Source: Aquimarina mycalae (lineage in GTDB: Bacteria > Bacteroidota > Bacteroidia > Flavobacteriales > Flavobacteriaceae). From it: a stretch of 64,000 bases of DNA. The notes below the pieces were generated by a model. The model did not search any database. It was not told where the DNA came from and worked only from the letters and a program-made list of their open reading frames with translations. The position numbers and the translations under genes are program-made. This document shows positions 27,701 through 35,504 of the stretch, in pieces. Position 1 is the stretch's first letter; each line of letters opens with the position of its first letter. The stretch covers positions 62,001-126,000 of the forward strand of contig NZ_JARYGY010000006.1 in NCBI RefSeq assembly GCF_029906345.1, given 5' to 3'.

Positions 27701-28279
27701 ACCACAGTTGTTTACTACCGTGATATTACTACTAGTTGGAACAGGTGGAAGTGTCGGTATGCTATAAGAAATAGATCTTGCATTACTCCAGCATCCTGTG
27801 CTATTATTTCTAGCTCTTAAATAATAAGTGCTTCCGCTGGTTCTGGTGATTGAAGTACTGCTGCTAGATGTACTAGTTCCTGTAGATGAACTTTGCCAAT
27901 ACCAGGTAACACCACTCGGAGGATTACTACGTGTTAATATACTGCTTCCGCAATTGTTAGCTACCGATGCTGTGGCTGGTATACCAGGTTTGTCTTCATC
28001 TACAGAACCGTCACAGTCATTATCGATTCCGTCACAAATTTCGATGGCTCCTGGATAAACGTTACTGTTACTGTCATTACAATCTGAGTTGTTAAGCACG
28101 AACCCAGATTGCGGGAAAGAACTGATATCATTAATGGCATTACTATTGGTTCCAAAACCATCTCCATCTGCATCTCGATAATATGTTGGTTTATCATCGC
28201 CTCCGGGAAGTATAATCTGACTCTGTACCGAACCTGAAATGATAAATAATAATATGTATATAATATGTTTTGTTTTCAT
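21791..28279 (-). CDS. RHS-repeat protein with DUF6443; LysM-like and coiled-coil C-terminus (RHS unit 2)
   Basis: A 2,162-residue paralogue of the protein at 7154-14002. In order: signal peptide (MKTKHIIYILLFIISGSVQS), a MopE-type metal motif (YYRDADGDGFG...DCNDSN, about 25-90), six 80-residue Cys repeats (about 95-580), two more metal motifs (580-650), DUF6443 with YFDGLGRPKQE, RHS repeats, and the core with IGRWMNLDPL and NPISFIDPDG (to about 1965). The tip differs from unit 1. A LysM-like segment (GTYTAQANDSAWTLAEDAG ... VDVGDIVAVP, about 1970-2035) is followed by a Glu/Lys-rich coiled coil (2035-2162). No nuclease or peptidase motif is visible and no immunity gene follows, so it may be a structural protein and not a toxin. 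Confidence 0.87.
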   Translation of the reverse strand: MKTKHIIYILLFIISGSVQSQIILPGGDDKPTYYRDADGDGFGTNSNAINDISSFPQSGFVLNNSDCNDSNSNVYPGAIEICDGIDNDCDGSVDEDKPGIPATASVANNCGSSILTRSNPPSGVTWYWQSSSTGTSTSSSSTSITRTSGSTYYLRARNNSTGCWSNARSISYSIPTLPPVPTSSNITVVNNCGISKLTRGAVISALTWYWQSSPNGTSTSDSSASITRTSGNKYYIRARNNSTGCWSAARTVNYSIKAKPATPSAPTVTNNCGNSVLTRSNPPSGTTWYWQSSVAGTSTSNSSASITRTSGSTYYLRARNNSSGCWSTSRTVNYSIKAVAATPLAPTVTNNCGNSVLTRSNPPSGSTWYWQSTASGTSTSNSSTSITRTSGSVYYLRARNNSSACWSAARTVNYSIKAVATTPSAPAVTNNCGNSVLTRSNPPSGITWYWQSIASGTSTSNSSTSITRTSGSTYYLRARNNSSGCWSATRTVNYSIKAVATTPSAPAVTNNCGNSVLTRSNPPSGSTWYWQSTASGTSTSNSSTSITRTSGSVYYLRARDNSSACWSAARTVNYSIQSPITWYKDVDRDGFAISTVTQCGSPGSQYTQSILPLTDCNDNDAAVHPGKKWYADTDGDGFGDPSSTLTQCIQPVGYVSTSGDQCVNQAGTNNGCLAQLYEMPSLTQTENYIFNRTYQRALISPDSIQNQQDVIESITYFDGLGRPKQEHAIKASSVYNHQISNNELTIDWTQSSGSTGFFNQNGSTYENQRIIGADPEGKLSLLWQCGNDTGSNADGGWNTDYFAIDKNVGYRYTVWVKRTGSQDGRTYHGTQRVNNLNGTANGNPYFWSGDLPQLDTWYLLVGVIHPHQYTEGNSGISGVYDINGNKVINGNEFKWGDDTITSRFRSYLYYSTDVNTNQFFWNPIVQKIDGNETPIHNLIEDLQSEHKDIVTHIEYDEYGRKAKQHLPFVSTAPTGSYKTVNIHTDINAYYLNKHTADFTGITKLEDVNPFSQTVFETSPLNRALEQAAPGKSWKFDSKNIEYVNPQYVPMPRSYYGYTSKQWDAVFFFDPEQGQPEVENNEEIKFDRILTHIDHDNILTFEAKGSPFPLAMQTNNEAHPLQLGTIDYIRIIPAIKYLDLGNLVDGNGNPTSYRLELVNNNFILSSDTEVLQEIVSLNTSITIDLNQPILEDYDDKISLNHTIKFDYKTNGINEVINYDVQGTGMNVALLDNGFHTANELYLTVTKDENWQPADGDNHTTKEYKDKSGRVILKRTYASTSSASSEAHDTYYVYDDFGNLTYVIPPKVITSNGVSSTELNELCYQYKYDSRNRLVEKKIPGKGWEYIIYNKLDQPILTQDANQRAKNEWLFTKYDALGRVAYTGIKKVNLSRIIFQQVVNDPTRVIHYEQRTATPQTIAGTTIYYTIEATPIVVDEILTINYYDDYALGNLVNPNPTTTTISWEGMTAIANVKGLSTVSQVKVLTTNKWITTITYYDEKGRPWETIVKNDYLGTTDWNLAKLDFAGKVEKSISIHQKDDNPMIFTTDTFTYDHIGRLRTQKQQINNQEEELIADNVYDELGQLAIKKVGNTEQAPLQAVDYTYNIRGWLQGINDLHTMENDLFAFGIHYDTATENLGATALYNGNISETIWKTANDNTKRAYGYQYDALNRINTGMSSDGKYNLSGITYDKMGNIMSLARKGHINEAATSFGDMDLLSYTYDNGNKLLTVTDGGNDTYGFRDGTNTNTDFEYDVNGNMTIDRNKNITEILYNHLNLPYIVTVNDENQIFYTYDATGVKLRKEVVDDTAEIVTITEYAGNYIYKNGTLQFMNHPEGYIEPKSDGNFDYVYQFKDHLGNIRLSYSDTNNDGNVDATEIREEKNYYPFGLQHKGYNNTVTGSKHNYGFGGKEEQSELGLEWIDITARNYDPAIGRWMNLDPLAEDMTRHSPYNYAFDNPISFIDPDGMAPFWINNGDGTYTAQANDSAWTLAEDAGITFDQAKELLAGQKKQNQNWNMDTYIDPKDNVEKSRVDVGDIVAVPQQVAEHEAELEETENQRRIDSENKEASLQKVAELENKIDSISQEVTKFHSRFESHQAIIEITGYDPFEMASDEIKVAHGLHAARNESDSVRSVKRRNKLKKKRDSIEKTIKKNPKVITIENTNWQ
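26555..27995 (-). repeat. Coding tandem array: six units of about 240 bp
   Basis: The segment encoding TWYWQ recurs near 26690, 26930, 27170, 27410, 27650 and 27890, a period of 240 bp (243 for the last). The units are homologous to the eight-unit array at 11515-13434. Units around 26640 and 27120 are nearly identical at DNA level, which indicates recent duplication or gene conversion. Confidence 0.9.
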
Positions 28280-28297
28280 TTTTTGATGTATTTCAGG

Positions 28298-31200
28298 TTA
28301 ATCTCTGTAGTTGTATTGGTTTTCTGTAAGTATGTTGCCATCATGATCTCTAGCGAATTGAAGTCTGTATAATTCATCATATTCATAAAAGATGGTATAT
28401 CCTCTGGGATCGGTAATACTTGTTACTCCTACAAGAGGTTTGTAAGTATGCGTAGTTACTTGTGCGTCTGGAAGTGCCTGACGGATATTATCTAATTCAA
28501 TTCTTAATTGCTCCCCATCTAAATTTTGTAACTCATCTATGGATACAGAAAGATGGGATATAGCTTCATCATATGATGCATTTAAGATTTGTGCAACAGG
28601 GTATTTGTAATCATAGCCCCAGATTGCTGAGGTAATAACTCCTCCTTCATCTGGGATAGGATTTGTATTAGGAGAAGTAGATGATGTACCGTCTTTAATA
28701 ATTTTGAAATACTGTAACAGATTTCCATAGGTATCATATTGATCATATTTAACAATGCCTCGCAGAGGTTCATCACCAATTGCGATTAGCTTCTTTATAG
28801 GTTTAAATATTTTTTCATAATACCTGTTTGGGGTTTGAACTTCTGTATAATCCAATTTGGATTGGTTAATAGTTTCACCATCTTTTTTAATGATAGTAGA
28901 AATAACTGGTGTTAGAATATTTCGTTCGGTTAACTCTGCTGCACCTCCTGAAGCAACATCATAAGGGTAGAAGCTTTCGACTTCTATGGTGTGATTTTCA
29001 CTATCAGTAGTAATTGATTTTTTTCGTTGATATTTTTCATCATATGTGAAGTTTTGAATGTTTACTACTTCTTGAGGGAAATATTGTTTAGAGATCGTTT
29101 GATTAGGAAGATAACTCCAGTCTTTTTCGCGATACTTAACAAATTTAAAGTAGTTAAACAGGTTGTACTCGGCAGGGTATTGATAACAATCTCCTTCCTT
29201 TTTTATTCTATATGCTACTTTTACACTTGTAGGATGGTTTGGATTCTGATCAAAACTATCTTGCTGTGCAAGTAATCCAATACCTAAATAATTATTAGTT
29301 TGTTCTGAGAGTTTCTCTGTTGTAAAACCGTTTTCGACATATCTGTAAATTGATTGATTTAGAAGCCTTCCCTTATCTTTATCTACTCCTTTTGGGACAA
29401 CAGGATAATGAATTTGATCTATGGGATCATATCCAAAACTAGATTCTGTATACCCATTAGGATAATAATATGTATCTACAGAAGAATTATTTGATCCATA
29501 AGGGTCTCCAGAGCCAATGTAAGTTAATACTCCTCCTGTGGTGCCTATAGGAACTAAACAACCAGGTGTATTGCAATCTGGCATTCCAATAAGAGATGTC
29601 TTGACTGCTTTTTTTGAAAACTCTCTTACTTTCGTATAAATTACTGGAACACCTTGATTTAGGTTTAAGCTATTATATGTTTTTGAAGAATAATTTTTTC
29701 GACTAAAAAGGCTTAACCCACAGGACACAGTACCATTCGTAGTTGTTGAAGGAACACAACAGCAATACTCAATATCATGACTATATGTTTGTATAGCTTT
29801 TTGTAATTCTTCTCCTGATGAAAACCCATCTTCATCCGTGTATTCATAGTTTTTTGTATCCGCGACTGTTCCTTCGCTTGTATAATTGATAAGTTTCGAA
29901 ATTCTAATTCCACCAACTTGTTTGTTGTCATATAGTGGTACTTCAGTATCTGTAGTATTTGAATTTGGAGGTAAATAAAACCGTACTTTAATTTCTCCTG
30001 TTACTTCTTCGTAATTAGAGTTTGTCCAAATCTTAAATTCATAGGTGCCAGGCTCTATTTTGATTTTACCTCTAGTATTTCCTCTTTTGGTAACTGGATC
30101 GTGATATGCTCCATCAATATCCCCATCATCAATAACCTTATATACTCTTGGACAAAATGAAGGTATTGGATCATCTGTAATGGCTCTTAAATGACTGGCA
30201 TATTCTCCTAGGTCGGAAGCAGAATTAGTGTTACCTGCACAACCGTTAAGTTTTAGCATAGAGACTCCAGATCTAGAAGCTGGTAGTGCTTTTATCAGGT
30301 ATTTGATGTCAGCAACGACAGTGTCATTAAAAGTATATTGATATTTTTCTTCTTTGTAACTAGTGTTTGTTTGTTGATCTGATTCGAACTGAAGATGTAT
30401 TTGCCAATTAGATGCAAAATTTTGACTTTCTTCAAGAATGTTTTGATAGGTGTCTTTTACAGTATTCCCTTCATAAGCTATTTGAGTATAACCTCCTGTA
30501 GGGTAGGTAATCTTAGTAAGAGCTCCAACACTTGCGTATGAAAAATTAGGACGCTTATCCGTTTCATATGTACTTTGTGGGATAGTAACTCCGTGTTGAT
30601 TATTAACACCGTTATAGAAACCCCATAAATCTTGTTTAAATGGATTGTCATTTTCACTATCAACAAAACCAGGAACACCAGTCTTATTAGAGTAATCAAA
30701 AGAGTAGTAGTTTTCTCCATTTCTATCGATACTCATTAATAAATCTCTTGCTCCTTGGTAAGAAAAACCATAATTCCAAAGCATTTGATTTGTATAAGTG
30801 TCATTGATGTAGATAGCAGAATATGTAATACGATAGCCTTCAGTTTCTATTCCTTGAGTAAAAGGTAATTCAAAGGATAGCCTAGCCGTAGAAGAAGTAA
30901 TACTGGTTAATATTTTTCGTCTTATAAGCGTTTTTGAATAACCTTCATTATACTTAGTGTCTGATATAAACTGTGTACCGCAATTAAATTCATCACTGCT
31001 TTTGCTTCCTGATGCAAAAAAATCACTACTGTAATAATTTCTTTCCTGATATTGGAAATTGATTTCTTCATTGTTTGGAAAAACTACACGTTTTAAGTTC
31101 CAACTAGAAACATATCCAGTAAAAGAATCATTAAATACATTAAAATTACTTCCAATATTAGTAGGAGAATTGTATTCTTTTTCTGAGAAAAAGTATTTGA

Positions 31201-31840
31201 TTCCGTTGTCGTCAGTAACAATAAATCCGTCTAATTCATATTCGTTTTTCCACTCAAATTGTAATTGGTAATTATGTTCTGATATAAAAACTGGTTGTTT
31301 ATCTAATCCTACCTTAAACGAAAAACTAATTCCATTAACACTTACATAGTACTTATCTGCTTCTCCATCGATATCACCAGAAATAAGCTGTTGTGTAGTT
31401 TCTTTAGAAATACTTCCATTTGAAAAATATGGATTTAGATATGTGCCATTAACGTTATTAATGCCATAATAACCATTAGGATGCTCATCAGGAATACCTC
31501 GCACTTCTCTAGTTACAACTCCACCAGCATTAAGTAACCAACCTAAACCAGTTAAGGAAGGTTTATCTTCATAGATAAGTCCTTTAAAATTATAAGAAAG
31601 TGATATAGGCCATGAATAACCTCTCGCATCTATAGTATGCAATGGTACCTGAAAATTAACCTGTCCAGTGCTTAAGTTTACAGGTACGTTTCCGTATGTT
31701 CCTAATCTTCCTGCTTCAGGAGATACAGGAAATGAAAACAGGTTTACGTCTTTTTCTTCTCCCGAGGTGCCTGTGTCGTCCTGAGAGAATGATAAAAAAC
31801 CTACCAATACAATTAGTAGTAAGATCTTCTTTTGAATCAT
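28298..31840 (-). CDS. Secreted SpvB/RHS-like companion protein of RHS unit 2
   Basis: A 1,180-residue paralogue of the protein at 14010-17585. It has a signal peptide (MIQKKILLLIVLVGFLSFSQ), the N-terminal motif SPEAGRLGTYGNVPVN then YSWPISLSYNFKG and GLGWLLNAGG, and a C-terminal RHS motif (LVGVTSITDPRGYTIFYEYD). It lies 18 bases upstream of the large RHS gene and is co-transcribed with it. A candidate ECF promoter (31884-31909) precedes it, unlike unit 1, so the two units may be regulated differently. A Cys-rich insertion (EYCCCVPSTT) in the middle is absent from the unit 1 protein. Confidence 0.82.
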   Translation of the reverse strand: MIQKKILLLIVLVGFLSFSQDDTGTSGEEKDVNLFSFPVSPEAGRLGTYGNVPVNLSTGQVNFQVPLHTIDARGYSWPISLSYNFKGLIYEDKPSLTGLGWLLNAGGVVTREVRGIPDEHPNGYYGINNVNGTYLNPYFSNGSISKETTQQLISGDIDGEADKYYVSVNGISFSFKVGLDKQPVFISEHNYQLQFEWKNEYELDGFIVTDDNGIKYFFSEKEYNSPTNIGSNFNVFNDSFTGYVSSWNLKRVVFPNNEEINFQYQERNYYSSDFFASGSKSSDEFNCGTQFISDTKYNEGYSKTLIRRKILTSITSSTARLSFELPFTQGIETEGYRITYSAIYINDTYTNQMLWNYGFSYQGARDLLMSIDRNGENYYSFDYSNKTGVPGFVDSENDNPFKQDLWGFYNGVNNQHGVTIPQSTYETDKRPNFSYASVGALTKITYPTGGYTQIAYEGNTVKDTYQNILEESQNFASNWQIHLQFESDQQTNTSYKEEKYQYTFNDTVVADIKYLIKALPASRSGVSMLKLNGCAGNTNSASDLGEYASHLRAITDDPIPSFCPRVYKVIDDGDIDGAYHDPVTKRGNTRGKIKIEPGTYEFKIWTNSNYEEVTGEIKVRFYLPPNSNTTDTEVPLYDNKQVGGIRISKLINYTSEGTVADTKNYEYTDEDGFSSGEELQKAIQTYSHDIEYCCCVPSTTTNGTVSCGLSLFSRKNYSSKTYNSLNLNQGVPVIYTKVREFSKKAVKTSLIGMPDCNTPGCLVPIGTTGGVLTYIGSGDPYGSNNSSVDTYYYPNGYTESSFGYDPIDQIHYPVVPKGVDKDKGRLLNQSIYRYVENGFTTEKLSEQTNNYLGIGLLAQQDSFDQNPNHPTSVKVAYRIKKEGDCYQYPAEYNLFNYFKFVKYREKDWSYLPNQTISKQYFPQEVVNIQNFTYDEKYQRKKSITTDSENHTIEVESFYPYDVASGGAAELTERNILTPVISTIIKKDGETINQSKLDYTEVQTPNRYYEKIFKPIKKLIAIGDEPLRGIVKYDQYDTYGNLLQYFKIIKDGTSSTSPNTNPIPDEGGVITSAIWGYDYKYPVAQILNASYDEAISHLSVSIDELQNLDGEQLRIELDNIRQALPDAQVTTHTYKPLVGVTSITDPRGYTIFYEYDELYRLQFARDHDGNILTENQYNYRD

Positions 31841-31883
31841 GAGTATAGTTTTAATAACAAATAATTTTTTGATATATACTCTT

Positions 31884-31909
31884 GTTCAAGAAGTGATTTA
31901 TATGTTACT
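31884..31909 (-). promoter_or_regulatory. Candidate ECF promoter of RHS unit 2 (AGTAAC-N16-GAAC)
   Basis: Minus-strand AGTAAC (31904-31909) and GAAC (31884-31887), spacer 16, ending 43 bases before the start at 31840. The extended match CATAGTAACAT is shared with the element at 6430-6438. Confidence 0.55.
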
Positions 31910-31983
31910 ATGTAAACTTGTTTTTTTTGTAGTTTTTTAAGAAATATAACTTTATGTAGTAGTAAGTGTCTGATAAACAAAAG

Positions 31984-32017
31984 AAAAGGGTTGATGAAAT
32001 TTTTCACCAACCCTTTT
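31984..32017 (-). terminator. Terminator of the first TPR-CHAT operon
   Basis: The arms AAAAGGGTTGATGAA and TTCACCAACCCTTTT pair over 15 positions with one mismatch around a 4-base loop, followed on the minus strand by a T-rich run. It lies 27 bases after the stop of the CHAT gene and insulates it from RHS unit 2. Confidence 0.85.
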
Positions 32018-32043
32018 GTAAGTTGTATAAACTGATATGAATT

Positions 32044-34806
32044 TTATTTCTTTTTATAGAAAGCAAAGCGATATATCGCAAAAACAAGTGTAATAAGAAT
32101 CAATCCTATCCATAAAAACAACAAGTTGTTAGACTGAGGCAGCAACGTCCCGCTATCCCCAATCAATATCAAAGAGGCCCAATAATGAGGCGAAGCTTCT
32201 GCATCCGTATTATTGTATAAGTAATTCAATTTTGCAGTTCGTAAAGCTGCTGATTTGGTTTGACCTTCACTTAGGTTTTTATAAAAATCAGAAGTAATTG
32301 TAGCTGTTGCTTTATCATTGGTACTCCAAAGCGAAGGAATGACAGTATTAGCTCCTGATTTAAAAAATCCACGAGCTAGACTCAATACACCTTCACCACT
32401 ACGCACCTCTCCTAAAGAGGTGTTACAAGCACTTAAGACTACCATTTCTGCATTATTCTTGAGGAAATCTATTTCAGGATTGATCATTTTTTGATCTTGA
32501 AAAGCAATCCAAGGAGTAATAGAGTCAGTAGCAAATGCATGAGTTGCTAAATGAATAATTTTATAATCAGAGAGTTCTTTGACAAAATTATCTTTTGTAG
32601 CTTCTTCATTAAGTAATAAGAGACCCGAATAATACGAATTAGCTCTTGTTACTTCTTTTGTAGTATTTTTTAAACTTGTAAGGTCATTGTCAAAATCTCT
32701 AGGAGCAATACCTAAAAATTCTTTTTTAGCAAACCGCTCTCTGTTTGTATTTTGTTTTTGAAAAGATAAAGAATACGTATAATTGATTTCAGAATCTTCT
32801 ATTAAATATTTTCCAGAACTAAGATCGCAAACCAGAGCCTCAAAAGGAATAGTCGCTATCAAATGATCAGGAATAATAGTGATTTTTTTATCTTTTAAAA
32901 GAGGTCTAATTTCTTTGGGAATAAGAGAAGTATATAGATTATGCGACTTTTCTCGATATGAGATGATATCTTCTTCATTTCTAAAGGGGGCATTTAGTTG
33001 TTCTCTAAGTTTATATATTTTGTCCTGTAATGATTTAGTATTTTCTAGTTTAATTAATTTTTGGAAATCTTTAGATAAGATCAGACAATATGTATTCGGA
33101 AATAAACCAGAAATTCTTTCAGTCATCATATATTGTATAATGATTTGATCATCATCATAACTTATATTAGAAAGAGGCGTTATTTCTGGTATTTGTAATG
33201 TTGTCTTATAATCAGGATAGGAGGAAGCGATAGAATCCTTATATGATTGTAGTTTTTGTTTCTGAGTAAAGAGGAGATCAAAAATAGAATCTTTAGTTTT
33301 ACCAGAAGCAGTACTATAGCCTTCTTCTAAATTTAGAATGTTCATTTTAGATTTAGATTCCTCTTTTAATATAGAGCTAGGAATAGTAATTTTTTCTTTT
33401 GAAATTTCTTGAATTAGTAACAGTGCTTTATTTTTTTCAGAAAGATAAAATCCATAATCCATTTCATTAGCTTCAAAACTAGCTTCAATACCAGAAGCAT
33501 AAGTTCCAGAGGCGATACTTCTCCATAAAAGTTTTGTGTTATCAGAAATGTTTTCCTTTAATATAAGATCAATTAATTTATCGGATATTTTTACTAAGGC
33601 AATAGCTTTTTTATGGTGTTCTACATTCTTTTCATAAATTCCTTGATCAATATAATTGTCAATAGAAGCTTTCAATACTTCTAATAATAACATTTTGTTG
33701 TTAATAGAAGATATTTCTTTTTTGTTTAAAATCAGGGAGATGTTATCGATATTTACTTCCTTATCAAAAAATATAGATAAGGATTTGAAGTAACTTCTCG
33801 TAGCCTTTTCATAATTCTTATTCGAATTCTCAAGTAACCCTATTCCTATATAAATTGTTCGAGGAAAAGATGGATCACCGCCTAAATTTTTTAAAGATTG
33901 TTCGAAGTATTTTTTCGCCTCCTCATTATTATTATGAATATTGGACAGGCCAAGATTGTAAGAAGTTTTTGATATATATTCCTTTATTCCAAGTTTTGTA
34001 GCTTGTTTTAAAGCTTTTTCATAGTATTTTTGGCTACTCAATGTATCATGAAGGATTTCATAATACCAACCACCAGTATTATTATAAACTACATATAGAT
34101 TTCTTTCATTAGTATTCTGAGATTCTAATAGTAGTACTTCTGCTTTTTTTAAGTGTTTTAATGCCTGATCAGCTTTTTTATCAGTTCTAATGAATTTTAA
34201 AGCATCTGCTATTTTAATATGATTACTTATTAAAAAGGCATTGTTTTTTCTTTTTTTTAAAAAAACAAATGCTTTATTGTAGTTGTCAATAGCAGAATAT
34301 GGATCTTGTAAAAACCGGTAGCAATCCCCAATTTTAGAATATGCTCTTCCTACCAAATAGTCTGATCCTGGAACAGAAATAAGATCTCTGTATATTTCGA
34401 TCGCTAGTTCATATTTTTTTTCTCTATAGCTATAGAGTCCATAGTTATTGTAACTGCGTTTTAGTAAATCAGGATCAAAAGGTACTGCTTTAATACGTGC
34501 ACTAATAGCTTTTTTTAATACCTTAATGGCTTCTGGTTTTGTTACATCTTTTTTATTAAGCCATTTAGCTATTTGATGTGCATCAAATCCTAATTGAGTA
34601 TAACCCTCTATATCTTCATACTTCTTAAGTAATTGATAATACAGCTTAAGTTTTTCATTATCTTCTTTTTCTAATTGATATATAGAATCTAATTCTTTAG
34701 AGATAGTTTGCCCAACTATAAAATTGTTTACACCACAAAAAAAAGTGGCAAATATATATATTGCTATACTTTTGCCACTAATATGTTTTTTTACTGATAT
34801 GTTCAT
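32044..34806 (-). CDS. TPR-CHAT domain protein (caspase-like protease), membrane-anchored, copy 1
   Basis: A 920-residue protein with an N-terminal hydrophobic signal (about 12-32), tetratricopeptide helices over about 60-480, a CHAT (caspase HetF-associated) peptidase domain (about 560-880) and a C-terminal membrane helix ending in YKKK. The catalytic pair is present: His in HLATHAFA (about 755) and Cys in VVLSACNTSLGE (about 793). The signal plus C-terminal anchor suggest that TPR and CHAT domains face the periplasm. It lies 18 bases after a lipoprotein gene, and the pair is duplicated at 35505-38839. Proximity to a sigma/anti-sigma pair suggests regulated proteolysis; the substrate is unknown. 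The last 130 residues are almost identical to copy 2 while the TPR part has diverged. Confidence 0.9.
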   Translation of the reverse strand: MNISVKKHISGKSIAIYIFATFFCGVNNFIVGQTISKELDSIYQLEKEDNEKLKLYYQLLKKYEDIEGYTQLGFDAHQIAKWLNKKDVTKPEAIKVLKKAISARIKAVPFDPDLLKRSYNNYGLYSYREKKYELAIEIYRDLISVPGSDYLVGRAYSKIGDCYRFLQDPYSAIDNYNKAFVFLKKRKNNAFLISNHIKIADALKFIRTDKKADQALKHLKKAEVLLLESQNTNERNLYVVYNNTGGWYYEILHDTLSSQKYYEKALKQATKLGIKEYISKTSYNLGLSNIHNNNEEAKKYFEQSLKNLGGDPSFPRTIYIGIGLLENSNKNYEKATRSYFKSLSIFFDKEVNIDNISLILNKKEISSINNKMLLLEVLKASIDNYIDQGIYEKNVEHHKKAIALVKISDKLIDLILKENISDNTKLLWRSIASGTYASGIEASFEANEMDYGFYLSEKNKALLLIQEISKEKITIPSSILKEESKSKMNILNLEEGYSTASGKTKDSIFDLLFTQKQKLQSYKDSIASSYPDYKTTLQIPEITPLSNISYDDDQIIIQYMMTERISGLFPNTYCLILSKDFQKLIKLENTKSLQDKIYKLREQLNAPFRNEEDIISYREKSHNLYTSLIPKEIRPLLKDKKITIIPDHLIATIPFEALVCDLSSGKYLIEDSEINYTYSLSFQKQNTNRERFAKKEFLGIAPRDFDNDLTSLKNTTKEVTRANSYYSGLLLLNEEATKDNFVKELSDYKIIHLATHAFATDSITPWIAFQDQKMINPEIDFLKNNAEMVVLSACNTSLGEVRSGEGVLSLARGFFKSGANTVIPSLWSTNDKATATITSDFYKNLSEGQTKSAALRTAKLNYLYNNTDAEASPHYWASLILIGDSGTLLPQSNNLLFLWIGLILITLVFAIYRFAFYKKK

Positions 34807-34824
34807 TGAACTAATTAAACTAGT

Positions 34825-35376
34825 TTAAAATCCACCTCCACAAGAAAGAGGACGTTCATACATTCTATAAATTTCATATGTAAAATCTCCGATAGCGCCA
34901 GTAGATATTTTTTTACCTAGTCTATGAGTTTCTTCTATATCACTAGTTTCTACTGCTACAGCGATTGTACCTTCTGTTACAATAATTTTAGGATCACCTC
35001 CCATATCAACTCCTGATCGATTGAATAGTATAGGATCATATTGATCGATTACCCATGCTTCTTTAGTTCCACAAGAATTTTCTATATCTTTTAATAAGGT
35101 ACTAAAAACTTGCCCTCTCATAAGGCTTCTAAAAGCTTCCCTTGTTGATTCTGGCATACTTTCAGGATAAAATGCAGTAACACAAGATTTACATTCCTTA
35201 TTAAGGTTGGTAGACCCAGGATATATTAAGTTTTTAGCATTAGTTTCATTATTGATAAAAGTTTCTTCTTCAAATACATTTTCATCTGTTGTACAACTTT
35301 GTGTTCCAATTACAAAAATTGCAGCTACTACTAATAAAGTGATTTTTTTCATTCTTAAATGTTTTTTTGTTTTCAT
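34825..35376 (-). CDS. Lipoprotein paired with TPR-CHAT copy 1
   Basis: A 183-residue protein whose first residues (MKTKKHLRMKKITLLVVAAI) lead to a lipobox, VIGTQSC (Cys28). A second Met at residue 9 (35352) would give a more standard 20-residue signal, and either start is possible. The mature part has no family I recognise. It has two Cys in CKSC, another in NSCG and a C-terminal CGGGF, so disulfides or metal binding are possible. The N-terminus and upstream region are almost the same as in the paralogue at 38258-38839, while the mature parts are unrelated or strongly diverged. It lies 18 bases before the TPR-CHAT gene and may be its substrate, inhibitor or sensor; this is inference. Confidence 0.75.
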   Translation of the reverse strand: MKTKKHLRMKKITLLVVAAIFVIGTQSCTTDENVFEEETFINNETNAKNLIYPGSTNLNKECKSCVTAFYPESMPESTREAFRSLMRGQVFSTLLKDIENSCGTKEAWVIDQYDPILFNRSGVDMGGDPKIIVTEGTIAVAVETSDIEETHRLGKKISTGAIGDFTYEIYRMYERPLSCGGGF

Positions 35377-35389
35377 TATTTATTAGTAT

Positions 35390-35415
35390 GTTCCCTTCAT
35401 CTAATAAATGTTACT
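35390..35415 (-). promoter_or_regulatory. Candidate ECF promoter of lipoprotein/TPR-CHAT operon 1
   Basis: Minus-strand AGTAAC (35410-35415) and GAAC (35390-35393), spacer 16, 13 bases before the outer start (37 before the inner one). If it is the promoter, the very short leader favours the inner start at 35352. Confidence 0.55.
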
Positions 35416-35504
35416 GCGCGAAAGTAAAAAAAATAATTATTAAAGCTTTTTTATTTTTATTTGATAATAGTTTCAAAATCGTATAGATACAGCACTTTTC
35501 TATT

